8,772 bases of DNA from Terriglobia bacterium (GTDB lineage: Bacteria; Acidobacteriota; Terriglobia; UBA7540): NCBI GenBank assembly GCA_030042795.1, contig JASHYZ010000003.1, forward strand, positions 1 to 8,772, in the 5' to 3' direction. The notes under the pieces were generated by a model. That model searched no databases. It was not told the DNA's origin and was given only the letters and a program-made list of their open reading frames with translations. Shown one piece after another: positions 1 to 6,545 of this stretch; position 1 is the stretch's first letter, and every line of letters begins with the position of its first letter. Position numbers and translations under genes: made by a program.

Positions 1-506
1 CATGAAACGCGTCCCCAGAACGCGATCGCTACCACCATCGCCGTATCCACCGCCTGGCCTACAACCGTGGAACCGATAGTGCGAGTCCACAGCCAGCGGC
101 CCTCGGTGAGAAGCTTCAGTTTGGCCAACGTATACGAGTTTACGAATTCGCCGCACCAATAGGCGACCAGGCTGGCGATAAAAATACGAGGCACGAAAGC
201 GAACATGTGGGCAAACGCGGCTTGGTCATGCCAATCGGGATCGGGAGGCAGCAGCACGATGATTCCGCCTAGGATCGCGAGCAGCGCCATGGCGAAGAAT
301 CCCATCCAAATGGCGCGGCGTGAAGCCGCGTAGCCGTATACTTCGGTAAAGACGTCTCCGAAGATGTAGGTGATAGGAAACAGCAGTTCCGCGCCACTGA
401 TCTTGAACGGACCGATGCGGCAGATCTTCTGCGCCACAAGATTCGACACCAGCAGAATGACGACGAAGGCGAGCACCAGTGTATCGAGATACTTGTATTG
501 GCGCAT
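1..506 (-). CDS. yhhQ: Queuosine precursor transporter, YhhQ/VUT family (3' end outside window)
   Basis: This is an integral inner-membrane protein of the COG1738 (YhhQ, formerly DUF165) family, whose characterised members import queuosine precursors (preQ0/preQ1) for tRNA modification. The frame opens with ATG at 506-504 (MRQYKYLDTLVLAF) and stays open for 168 codons to the left edge, so the C-terminus is missing; relatives are usually about 210-240 residues. Visible family signatures are the early SNLVAQK stretch (about 21-27), the FPITYIFGDVFTEVYGY block (about 43-59, with the acidic pair typical of the family) and the GSTVVGQAVDTAM helix near the left edge. About five hydrophobic segments lie around residues 8-26, 36-56, 64-88, 100-120 and 143-165. 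No strong Shine-Dalgarno sequence precedes the ATG, so the start is chosen by family alignment. It lies 175 bp downstream of ftcD on the same strand, across a palindromic repeat, so separate transcription is plausible. The family is clear; the exact substrate is inferred. Confidence 0.88.
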   Translation of the reverse strand, partial: MRQYKYLDTLVLAFVVILLVSNLVAQKICRIGPFKISGAELLFPITYIFGDVFTEVYGYAASRRAIWMGFFAMALLAILGGIIVLLPPDPDWHDQAAFAHMFAFVPRIFIASLVAYWCGEFVNSYTLAKLKLLTEGRWLWTRTIGSTVVGQAVDTAMVVAIAFWGRVS

Positions 507-574
507 GAATTGAACCCAGCGTTTGTGCCCTGCGATTGCGGCGTCGCGTCCGTAGTGCAAGAGGCAACCCTTGC

Positions 575-644
575 TGTGGCGGCGGCCTGCGACCGCCGTC
601 TTCTCGGCGCTCCCTTACAGGGCAGCGCTCCGAGCGCCGCTACA
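575..644. repeat. 70-bp palindromic intergenic element (REP/MITE-like)
   Basis: A compact double-hairpin element fills the ftcD-yhhQ gap. The ends are near-perfect inverted repeats: TGTGGCGG (575-582) and CCGCTACA (637-644), 7 of 8 matching. Inside are GGCGG/CCGCC (581-585 with 593-597) and an 8-bp stem CGGCGCTC/GAGCGCCG (605-612 with 632-639). The latter holds a small CCCT/AGGG stem (612-615 with 619-622). The architecture resembles REP elements or short non-autonomous MITE-like repeats; I have only this one copy, so the repeat family is inferred. There is no T-tract, so it is not a standard intrinsic terminator, although such structures often protect 3' ends or attenuate read-through. Confidence 0.6.
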
Positions 645-681
645 GAAATGTCGTCACTTTATTCCGTAATCCTCAAAGAGG

Positions 682-2205
682 TCAGGCGCGCGTTGCCGCT
701 GCGAGTCTGCTCTCAATGGCGGCCGCCCATTCGCGGTCCTGAATCGACGGCAGGTTCGTTCGCACGTTTTCAATTGATCCCACTCGTGCCGCTGCTGCGA
801 GACCCAAGCCGACGCTCAGGTCGGACGCTGCCTGAGGCATGATGATGGGCCGCAGCCGTTCAAGGATGCGGCTCGTCTCTGTGGCAAGCTCGGCGGTGCC
901 GAGCGGCACCAAGGTTGCACCTTTGCTCGCTTCCTCGATGGCCTCGCGGCGAGCCGCTTGCTCAGCCTCTGTGCCTTTGGGAAGCCGCATCGCCTTGAGC
1001 ACGGCCTGGTAGCTCGCCGCGTCGCGGTCCACAGCTTCCATTAAACTCTTGCGCAGGCGTTCGAGGTGTTCAAGTTCGTTGCGGAGCGTTTCGAATTGAT
1101 CTGCAAAAGCCTTCTTCTTGAGCGTCAACCGACAGACCATTTCCCCGAGAGCCGCTGCGAGCGCGCCCGCGAGCGCCGAGACGCTCCCGCCGCCCGGAGT
1201 GGGCGTGTCGGCCGCGACCACGTCTACAAAACCCTGTGCCAGGTTCGCCAGCGAGCTGGATTGTAGCTCCGCCGCGGCGATTCCCTGCCGGGCATTGAGC
1301 ACGCTTTCAAGCCGATTTTCGAGAATCTGGCCGGGGTCAAAGTTCTCCACTTTCAGGTAATGAACCGCGGTATCTTCAAGCGCGCGTCGCGGAATCAACC
1401 CCACGATCTCACTGCCTTCAATGCTAACACCGGCCGCCGCGGCTTCGCGCGCCACAGCCTCGAACACTATACCGATTGACGCGGTTTCGAAATCGGTGAG
1501 GTTCATCGATACTTGAGCCAGGTTGCGGGCTTTCAGGTCCACGCCCATGGCTTTGACGCAGGCGAAACCCCCGCCTGAAGCGCGAATCTTCTTGGCAATT
1601 GATTTGGCCAGCGTCACGTCTGGTGTCGCGAGATTAATGTTGTAAGCGATCAGAAACTTGCGCGCGCCCACCACGGTGGCGCCCGCCGTCGGGTGTAACC
1701 TGGGTCCCTCGGGACCGAAGTCGGGACGGCGATCGGGATTGGTTCGAACCTCCTCGCGAACGCCTTCAAATTGGCCGCGCCGGATGTTCTCAAGATTGCG
1801 GCGCTCGGGCATGCGCGCTGCCGCTTCGTACAGATAGGTTGGAACTGCAAAGCGCCGCCATGCCTGCTCGGCAACCCATTCAGCGATGCGAACGCAATCC
1901 TCGAGCGCAACCCCGCGAACCGGGACGAAGGGCACAACGTCCGCAGCTCCCAGTCTCGGGTGCGCGCCTTGGTGCTGGTTGAGATCGATCAGCTCCGCAG
2001 CCTTGCCGATACCGCGCAGGGCAGCCTCGCCGATGGCTTCGCGGGTGCCAACCAGCGTGATCACGGAGCGATTATGGTCCGCGTCCATCTCCCGGTCGAG
2101 CAGATACACGTCCGCTCCCGACAACAAGGCTTGAATGATCGCGTCAACCTTGCTCGCGTCTCGCCCTTCGCTAAAATTGGGAACGCACTCGACGAGGGTC
2201 TGCAT
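682..2205 (-). CDS. ftcD: Bifunctional glutamate formimidoyltransferase / formimidoyltetrahydrofolate cyclodeaminase
   Basis: FtcD transfers the formimino group of formiminoglutamate to tetrahydrofolate, then deaminates 5-formimino-THF to 5,10-methenyl-THF and ammonia, linking histidine degradation to the one-carbon pool in the cytoplasm. The product is 507 residues, close to the usual fused length. The formiminotransferase part covers about 1-300: it opens with LVECVPNFSEGRD and carries GAHPRLGAADVVPF around the catalytic-type histidine, which by my count is residue 82, as in the mammalian enzyme. A short linker leads to the four-helix cyclodeaminase part (about 318-500), marked by DTPTPGGGSVSALAG (about 333-347). 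An upstream in-frame TTG (2208-2206) is possible, but the adjacent ATG at 2205-2203 has GAGGGA five bases upstream and gives the normal N-terminus. It lies 173 bp downstream of recR. No hutH, hutU or hutI is visible nearby, so it is separated from the rest of histidine catabolism in this window. Confidence 0.95.
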   Translation of the reverse strand: MQTLVECVPNFSEGRDASKVDAIIQALLSGADVYLLDREMDADHNRSVITLVGTREAIGEAALRGIGKAAELIDLNQHQGAHPRLGAADVVPFVPVRGVALEDCVRIAEWVAEQAWRRFAVPTYLYEAAARMPERRNLENIRRGQFEGVREEVRTNPDRRPDFGPEGPRLHPTAGATVVGARKFLIAYNINLATPDVTLAKSIAKKIRASGGGFACVKAMGVDLKARNLAQVSMNLTDFETASIGIVFEAVAREAAAAGVSIEGSEIVGLIPRRALEDTAVHYLKVENFDPGQILENRLESVLNARQGIAAAELQSSSLANLAQGFVDVVAADTPTPGGGSVSALAGALAAALGEMVCRLTLKKKAFADQFETLRNELEHLERLRKSLMEAVDRDAASYQAVLKAMRLPKGTEAEQAARREAIEEASKGATLVPLGTAELATETSRILERLRPIIMPQAASDLSVGLGLAAAARVGSIENVRTNLPSIQDREWAAAIESRLAAATRA

Positions 2206-2210
2206 CAACG

Positions 2211-2216
2211 TCCCTC
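2211..2216 (-). promoter_or_regulatory. Ribosome binding site of ftcD
   Basis: Read on the minus strand this is GAGGGA, five bases before the ATG at 2205. It supports ATG over the neighbouring TTG as start. Confidence 0.5.
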
Positions 2217-2350
2217 ACCAACCATCTCGGCTGCTGTTTGCCTGGAACAAACCCGATGCGGCTGGGCGTCTCCGTGTTGAGAAGCTTCTCGGCACAGAGA
2301 TCGCGGAGAGCTTTGCTTGCGACTGAGGCGCATTCGGCTACGCGCATCCT

Positions 2351-2366
2351 CTCCCCCCAGAGGGAG
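2351..2366 (-). other. GC-rich hairpin just after the recR stop, possible processing or weak termination site
   Basis: CTCCC (2351-2355) can pair with GGGAG (2362-2366) across a six-base loop, twelve bases beyond the recR stop codon in the direction of transcription. No run of T follows on the minus strand, so it does not meet the usual definition of an intrinsic terminator. It could stabilise the dnaX-ybaB-recR message or be incidental. Confidence 0.3.
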
Positions 2367-2378
2367 TCGGGTGTGATC

Positions 2379-2981
2379 CTACGAAATCTCCCGGCGGCCT
2401 TCGATGGACTTTACCATGGTGACCTCGTCCGCGAATTCCAGCTCCGAGCCCACGGGAATACCCATCGCAATGCGCGTTACCCTCACGCCCAAAGGCCGGA
2501 TGAGCTTCGAAAGGTAGACTGCGGTGGCTTCGCCTTCCACATTGGGATTGGTGGCCACAATCAGCTCGCGCACCTTTCCGTCTTTGAGGCGGTCGATCAA
2601 ACTCTTCAGCTTGAGTTGTTCCGGTCCGATACCCTGCAAGGGAGAGAGGCTGCCGTGAAGAATGTGATAGAGCCCGTGAAACTCGTGCGTGCGCTCGATG
2701 GAAAGGGCGTTGTAAGGAGTTTCCACCACGCAAATCACGGACGGGTCGCGGTTCGAGTCTGAGCAGAAGGCGCAGGAGTCGGCATCCGAGAGGTTGTTGC
2801 AGATCGCGCACAGCTGCAGCTTGTCTTTGGCTTCGATGAGCGCCGCGGCCAGCCGTTCCACGTTCTCGCGCGGACCGCGCTCGAGATGGAAGGCAATGCG
2901 CTGCGCGGACTTCTGGCCGATGCCCGGAAGCCGCTTTAGTTCATCGATGAGCCGCGCCAGCGGTTCGGGAAAGTCCTTCAT
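2379..2981 (-). CDS. recR: Recombination mediator protein RecR
   Basis: RecR acts with RecF/RecO to load RecA on SSB-coated single-stranded DNA during gap repair; it forms a ring-shaped clamp in the cytoplasm. The 200-residue length is typical. Domains in order: N-terminal helix-hairpin-helix ([16 protein letters not shown], about 18-33), a four-cysteine zinc finger (C58, C61, C70, C73), and a TOPRIM domain beginning with ICVVETP (acidic residue E87) and continuing through [12 protein letters not shown]. The C-terminus has the family pattern [19 protein letters not shown]. The start is ATG at 2981, with AGGA six bases upstream. A TTG 16 codons further up would add a non-family extension and is rejected. 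It lies 164 bp downstream of ybaB in the conserved dnaX-ybaB-recR order, so co-transcription is likely despite the gap. Confidence 0.97.
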   Translation of the reverse strand: MKDFPEPLARLIDELKRLPGIGQKSAQRIAFHLERGPRENVERLAAALIEAKDKLQLCAICNNLSDADSCAFCSDSNRDPSVICVVETPYNALSIERTHEFHGLYHILHGSLSPLQGIGPEQLKLKSLIDRLKDGKVRELIVATNPNVEGEATAVYLSKLIRPLGVRVTRIAMGIPVGSELEFADEVTMVKSIEGRREIS

Positions 2982-3145
2982 CTCAGGTCCTGCCGTACCC
3001 TCAGAGAGGCGCTCCCGGCGCCAAGGCAAAGCTTACCGCAGTCCCAAGCGTAGAGGTTTGCATCTTCTGCGTGAAATCAAAAAGAAGCGGAAACCAGCGG
3101 TGGAGGAGGTGACTCGGGAAGCCCTAGCCTCTGCTGTAGCTCGAG

Positions 3146-3466
3146 TCAGGACAGCCCAGCGAGCCCGGAAATGTTCAGCCCGCTCGCCAGGCTGCCCATG
3201 CGGCTGGTCAGTTGTTCGTCCACGCGGCGGGTAGCCTCATTTACGGCGGCCAGAACCAAATCCTGCAACATCTCGGCATCCCGGCTGGCGAAGACTTCGG
3301 GATCAATCTGCACGACCACCAGTTGCTTCTGGCCGTTCATCCTGACGGACACCATTCCTCCGCCCGCTGAGGCTTCCACCACCAGGTCGTCCAGTTGCTT
3401 TTGCAGTTGCTCCTGCATCTGCTGGACCTGCTTCATAATCTGTTGCATCTGTTGCAGGTTTTTCAT
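3146..3466 (-). CDS. ybaB: YbaB/EbfC family nucleoid-associated protein
   Basis: This small DNA-binding protein belongs to the YbaB/EbfC family, whose members dimerise into a tweezer-like fold and coat nucleoid DNA; its genetic link with recR suggests a role near replication or repair, but the function is not settled. The product is 106 residues, the usual family length. The N-terminal half is a glutamine- and methionine-rich helix (about 1-33, NLQQMQQIMKQVQQMQEQ). The family core follows: ASAGGGMVSVRMNGQ, then VVVQIDPEVF and the C-terminal helix EMLQDLVLAAVNEATRRV. The ATG at 3466-3464 overlaps the dnaX TGA (3465-3463) as ATGA, implying translational coupling. GGGGGA (3474-3479 on the minus strand) lies seven bases upstream. 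A TTG five codons further upstream (3481) is possible but lies against the ribosome-binding site. Confidence 0.95.
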   Translation of the reverse strand: MKNLQQMQQIMKQVQQMQEQLQKQLDDLVVEASAGGGMVSVRMNGQKQLVVVQIDPEVFASRDAEMLQDLVLAAVNEATRRVDEQLTSRMGSLASGLNISGLAGLS

Positions 3467-5217
3467 GGCTTCGTCCCCCAAAGATCTTCAACATCCAACC
3501 AGACACACTCGAATTGCTGCTCGAAGGCCTTCACCAGGGCGTCATTCCGCGCCCGCTCGCGCGCTTCCGGAACGGCGTTCCCTTGCTTCGTCTCCACATC
3601 CTGAAGAGTAACACGGATGGTGACCGCCTGTCCGAGCACTTGCGCGCAAGCCTCCTGGAGCGCTTGCTGATTCTCTTTGCCATTCAGCACATCGGCCCAG
3701 AAGCTGCCGGAGTTCTGTCTGGAATACATGAAGTGAGCCACACCGTTTTCGAAGCGCCATCCGGTGACGTGCTCAAGACAACTGCTCACAAATTTGCGGG
3801 ACTGGTCAAACAAGACCTTCTTGACCTCAGACAATCGTGGGTCTTGCACGGCGCCTTCGGCGACAGGCGCGGGCGCCGCAGCCGGAGCCGCCCCGGAAGA
3901 CACTGACCTTTGTGAATACCCACCAGACGTATGACTCGACGGAGGGCTCGCTTGCCGACTGGGAGCGGAAGGCGCAAAGGAACCCGCTGTCGCCGCAGAA
4001 AGTGGAGCTCTCACTGCAACAGGTGTGGCGCGCTGCGGAGACTCAGGTCTCGATTGCGGAGGCGAGACTTGCGTTTTGTCGCTGGCAAGGTCTTTGAGTT
4101 CTGCCAGCAATCCCTCGAGCGATATGAGACGCCGCGCGTGAACCAGCTTCAGGAGGGCGAGTTCCAGGTGGAATCGCGGCTCAAGAGCGTAGCGCAGCTC
4201 GCTTTGGGCGCGCAGCAGAATCTGGAAGAATCTCACCCAGTCTTCTTCAACCAGCCCTTTGGAGAGTCGCTCCAAGGACACGCGAGCATCGCTCGGCACT
4301 TCAAGCAGGGGGCTCGCGGTGCCGGCGCTGCGGGCGATCATCAGGTTCCGAATGAAGTGTGTCAACTCGCCGAGGAAAGCTGCCGGCTCATGCCCCTCCG
4401 AAGCCAGCCTTTGCACCTGGCCCAGCACCCGTTCAGGATCTGTCGCAATGATAGCTTCCACCATCTCGCCAAGGAACTTCGCCGGCACAATGCCCAGCAG
4501 CCTCTGCACCTCGGCTTCGCTGAGCTTCTCGCCGCAGCCCGCGATCACCTGATCCAGCAGCGAGAGCGCGTCGCGCAGGCTCCCGGCCGCGGCCTCCGCC
4601 AGCACAGCCAGTGACCCTTCGTCGACTTCAATCTTCTCGGCTGCGCACACTTCCCTGAGCCTCGAAACCACCTCGGAGTATTCGAGCAGGCGAAAAGCAA
4701 AATGCTGGCAGCGCGATTGAATCGTGGTGGGCAGCTTGTGTGCTTCGGTGGTGGCCAGAATGAAAACGCATCTTGGCGGCGGCTCTTCCAACGTCTTCAG
4801 CAACGCGTTGAACGCCTCGCTGGTGAGCATGTGCGCTTCGTCGATGATGAACACCTTGTAGCGGTCGCGGGCCGGCAGGTACCGGGCGGTTTCGCGCAGC
4901 TCGCGAATTTCATCGATGCCGCGATTGGAGGCGGCGTCAATCTCGATGACATCCACGGAGTTGCTGCTGGCGATGTCGCGGCAGGAATCGCACACGCTAC
5001 AGGGCGTGACGGTGGGCCCGTTTACGCAGTTCAGCGCTTTAGCCAGGATGCGGGCGCTGGTGGTTTTGCCCACGCCGCGTGCGCCGGAAAAAATGTAGCC
5101 GTGCGCCACACGGTTGTGCAGGATGGCGTTCTTCAACGTGTCGGTGACGTTGCGCTGCCCCACCACGTCATCGAATGTCTGCGGCCGGTACTTGCGCGCG
5201 ATCACTTGATAAGACAT
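3463..5217 (-). CDS. dnaX: DNA polymerase III subunit gamma/tau (clamp loader)
   Basis: DnaX is the AAA+ motor subunit of the clamp loader that places the beta clamp on primed DNA; the tau form also couples polymerase cores and helicase. The product is 584 residues, somewhat shorter than E. coli tau. Domain I holds Walker A GARGVGKT (45-52), four zinc cysteines (C64, C73, C76, C79, the same spacing as E. coli), Walker B FIIDEAH (about 123-129), sensor 1 LATTE (about 154-158) and the arginine finger in SRC (R169). The lid and collar domains extend to about residue 370. A Pro/Ala/Ser-rich linker (about 390-460) leads to a C-terminal domain (about 470-565) containing WRFENGVAHFMY. The ATG at 5217 gives the canonical MSYQVIARKYRPQTFDDVVGQ start, although no clear Shine-Dalgarno sequence precedes it. 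It lies about 105 bp downstream of the SRP RNA and overlaps ybaB by four bases. I see no A-rich slippery heptamer, so a gamma product by frameshifting is not evident. Confidence 0.98.
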   Translation of the reverse strand: MSYQVIARKYRPQTFDDVVGQRNVTDTLKNAILHNRVAHGYIFSGARGVGKTTSARILAKALNCVNGPTVTPCSVCDSCRDIASSNSVDVIEIDAASNRGIDEIRELRETARYLPARDRYKVFIIDEAHMLTSEAFNALLKTLEEPPPRCVFILATTEAHKLPTTIQSRCQHFAFRLLEYSEVVSRLREVCAAEKIEVDEGSLAVLAEAAAGSLRDALSLLDQVIAGCGEKLSEAEVQRLLGIVPAKFLGEMVEAIIATDPERVLGQVQRLASEGHEPAAFLGELTHFIRNLMIARSAGTASPLLEVPSDARVSLERLSKGLVEEDWVRFFQILLRAQSELRYALEPRFHLELALLKLVHARRLISLEGLLAELKDLASDKTQVSPPQSRPESPQRATPVAVRAPLSAATAGSFAPSAPSRQASPPSSHTSGGYSQRSVSSGAAPAAAPAPVAEGAVQDPRLSEVKKVLFDQSRKFVSSCLEHVTGWRFENGVAHFMYSRQNSGSFWADVLNGKENQQALQEACAQVLGQAVTIRVTLQDVETKQGNAVPEARERARNDALVKAFEQQFECVWLDVEDLWGTKP

Positions 5218-5222
5218 GGACT

Positions 5223-5305
5223 AAGGTTAACAGCTCACAGTCGACAGTCAAAAGTCGCAAGTGCGAAACCCGAACTGCCGACTGTGAACTATCGACTGTT
5301 GACTT
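5223..5305 (-). repeat. Imperfect inverted repeat in the ffs-dnaX leader
   Basis: Two arms of about 26 bases, at 5223-5249 and 5280-5305, are imperfect reverse complements of each other. The left arm contains GTTAACAG and CACAGTCGACAGTC; the right arm contains GACTGTGAAC and CGACTGTTGAC. They would form a long hairpin with a loop of about 30 bases in the dnaX mRNA leader, ending a few bases before the dnaX start. The arms are also internally repetitive (repeated CAGTC/GACTG units), so the stretch may be a simple intergenic repeat. It has no T-tract and is not an obvious terminator. Confidence 0.45.
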
Positions 5306-5322
5306 GCCTTTTGGGCGCCAGA

Positions 5323-5416
5323 CTTCGGGTGACTGCGGCACACGGAGAGGCTCGCTACCGTTGCTTCCTTCCGGACCTGGCGGGGTTCACGAGCATCCGT
5401 CGCACAGCGCCCGAAG
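5323..5416 (-). ncRNA. ffs: Signal recognition particle RNA, small bacterial type (4.5S-like)
   Basis: This RNA partners with Ffh protein to form the particle that targets nascent membrane and secretory proteins to the inner membrane. The diagnostic domain IV core, AGGTCCGGAAGGAAGCA, reads on the minus strand at 5378-5362; it contains the GGAA tetraloop and the conserved internal loops that bind the Ffh M domain. Flanking bases pair as a long hairpin: GCTCG with CGAGC near the apex, and CTTCGGG (5416-5410) with CCCGAAG (5329-5323) at the base, giving about 94 nt. Exact ends are set by this terminal stem and may extend a few bases. No intrinsic terminator with a T-run follows, so it may be processed from a transcript that continues into dnaX, a linkage also seen in Bacillus. 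I could not find a convincing promoter directly upstream. Confidence 0.95.
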
Positions 5417-5599
5417 CCTGACATACATGGCCTTGCGGCTGGCCAACCTTGCTACACCAAGAATGGTAGCACGCCCATCGCTCCAGGCGGAAGGAGTTGA
5501 TTCAAGCCGTGACGCACTTTGGTAACTGAGGCGGAACTCAGCAACATAGGTCTCACACCAAGGCGCAAGCCGTAAAGGCCGCAAGCAAATCAAGGGAGT

Positions 5600-5722
5600 T
5601 GCACCTTGCGTTTAGTGGTGCAGTCCGGTGTAAAGCGGCTTTACGCTGCCTTTTGGCAGGGCAAACTTGCCCCTGCAACTTTACGTACTCCCCCTGACTG
5701 CATCAGAAAGGGCAATCAGGGG
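5600..5722. repeat. Cluster of short hairpins in the divergent intergenic region
   Basis: Four inverted repeats follow one another within about 120 bp: TGCACC/GGTGCA (5600-5605 with 5617-5622), GTAAAG/CTTTAC (5630-5635 with 5639-5644), an imperfect GCAGGGCAA/TTGCCCCTGC (5657-5676), and CCCCTGA/TCAGGGG (5691-5697 with 5716-5722). The word GTAAAG or its complement also recurs nearby at 5569, 5680 and 5722. This looks like a decayed palindromic repeat array or a structured RNA. It codes for nothing I can recognise, and only the last stem approaches terminator geometry, without a T-tract. Confidence 0.45.
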
Positions 5723-5780
5723 TAAAGGTATGGAATATTTAGAACATTACGAACGTTCGGCCTAAATCATAAATTGGCTA

Positions 5781-5808
5781 TTGACAGCCCGCTTAGCGCT
5801 CTGATAAA
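5781..5808 (+). promoter_or_regulatory. Predicted sigma70-type promoter facing the exported-protein gene
   Basis: A perfect -35 box TTGACA (5781-5786) is followed after 16 bp by GATAAA (5803-5808, 4 of 6 matches to TATAAT), within a locally AT-rich stretch (5723-5815) that contrasts with the GC-rich surroundings. Transcription would start near 5815 and run rightward. The nearest convincing gene is at 6551, so either the leader is over 700 nt or a separate RNA is made. A 10-bp perfect palindrome (5750-5759) lies 21 bp upstream of the -35. Confidence 0.5.
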
Positions 5809-5833
5809 TAAACTCTCCGCAGGGGGGACAAGC

Positions 5834-5861
5834 AAAGCCGGGAGTGACAGCCGCGGCTTTT
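5834..5861 (+). terminator. Weak terminator-like hairpin shortly after the predicted start site
   Basis: AAAGCCG (5834-5840) can pair with CGGCTTT (5854-5860) across a 13-base loop, followed by only one further T before CAAGG. The stem is sound but the T-tract is short, so this is at best a weak attenuator for transcripts from the predicted promoter about 20 bp upstream. Confidence 0.25.
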
Positions 5862-6480
5862 CAAGGAGGGGTAAGGGCGCCCAGAGTTGACCGGACGTTC
5901 CGTGATGCTCTTGGCTACTTGGCAATCTCCAGCAGGCTGGGCGACTTCTTCCGCAGTCTGCTGGATCCTTTGGTTCCTGAGCGTTGGGGCAGGTTGAGCG
6001 GCGTGCCCAAACGAGGTTAACGGATTGACCATGTTTTCCCGCGACGCCTTGCTTGCCAATCCCACCGCGCTGTTGTAACGCTTAGGTATCAGCTTTTCAC
6101 CAGGGCTTTGGCCTTTTTGTTGTCGATCTTCTCTCAAGTAACCTTAGCTTGCCCGCGAAGGGCGTTGCGGCCATCCCACAGTAGTCCCACAGGTGAACCT
6201 GGCAGTACCCCGATAAAGCGGCGCACCTCGCTCGAAGAGAGTGGGGAGCGTGGGCTCGGGTCACGACCTCGCAAAGTAGTGACAACTGAAGGGGGAGGTG
6301 GCGCCTGCCTGGCAAGGCCGCAGGAGATCCTTACCCTTCTCGGCCCGCGAAGCTCGGTACCGCCTATTCCGTAATCGTGCGAAATCGACTCACGAGTAGC
6401 CCACCCTCGCGATGGGAGGGTTCAGTGTGCTTCCCCTGCGAGCACGGCGCGGCGAAGCCCGGGTTTGGGATTGCCCGCTA
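5862..6480. other. Intergenic stretch without a recognisable gene, rich in small stems
   Basis: I see no credible protein gene here on either strand. The longest minus-strand frames (5793-6137 and 6097-6315) give arginine/proline-rich translations without family motifs, ribosome-binding sites or conserved neighbours. Short complementary pairs are frequent in the right half: CAGGT/ACCTG (6190-6201), GTCAC/GTGAC (6260-6264 with 6279-6283), CCTGC/GCAGG (6304-6308 with 6320-6324) and ACCCT/AGGGT (6403-6407 with 6417-6421). The stretch could be an untranslated leader, a noncoding RNA or decayed sequence; I cannot match it to tmRNA, RNase P RNA or a riboswitch by eye. Confidence 0.4.
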
Positions 6481-6507
6481 CTGTTTCTCGCCCTGTAAGG
6501 CGGAACA
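6481..6507 (+). promoter_or_regulatory. Two-tier hairpin in the leader of the exported-protein gene
   Basis: CTGTT (6481-6485) pairs with AACAG (6503-6507), and CGCC (6489-6492) pairs with GGCG (6499-6502 region), separated by a small internal loop and closed by a six-base apical loop. It ends about 34 bases before the Shine-Dalgarno sequence of the next gene. It may affect mRNA stability or translation; no known class is assigned. Confidence 0.3.
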
Positions 6508-6540
6508 GGCTGCATTACGAATACGCTGCCAACTGCAGAA

Positions 6541-6545
6541 AGGAG
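6541..6545 (+). promoter_or_regulatory. Ribosome binding site of the exported-protein gene
   Basis: AGGAG lies five bases before the ATG at 6551 and decides this start over the in-frame ATG at 6566, which has no comparable site. Confidence 0.75.

Noticed and set aside
498..842. Plus-strand open frame across the ftcD-yhhQ gap and the ftcD 3' end
   Set aside because: It lies antisense to ftcD and across the palindromic element, has no motifs, and no convincing ribosome-binding site.
2982..3029. Extended recR start (TTG at 3029) adding 16 residues
   Set aside because: The extension is not family-like, the codon is TTG, and the ATG at 2981 has AGGA six bases upstream and gives the standard RecR N-terminus.
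5417..5475. Promoter for ffs on the minus strand
   Set aside because: TTGGCC and TATGTC can be found upstream, but the spacing is 15 bp and the -10 matches only half the consensus, too weak to annotate.
5742..5759. LexA (SOS) box
   Set aside because: The palindrome CGAACGTTCG lacks the four-base centre of the Gram-positive SOS box, and the two GAAC half-sites are five bases apart, not the seven of the alphaproteobacterial type.
5793..6137. Minus-strand 114-codon open frame in the intergenic region
   Set aside because: The translation has no recognisable motif and no credible start signal, and it is rich in Arg/Ser/Pro as expected for chance frames in GC-rich DNA. A remnant of a decayed gene cannot be excluded.
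5862..6540. Known structured RNAs (tmRNA, RNase P RNA, cyclic-di-GMP or cobalamin riboswitch)
   Set aside because: I looked for their conserved core words on both strands and did not find them in the right order.
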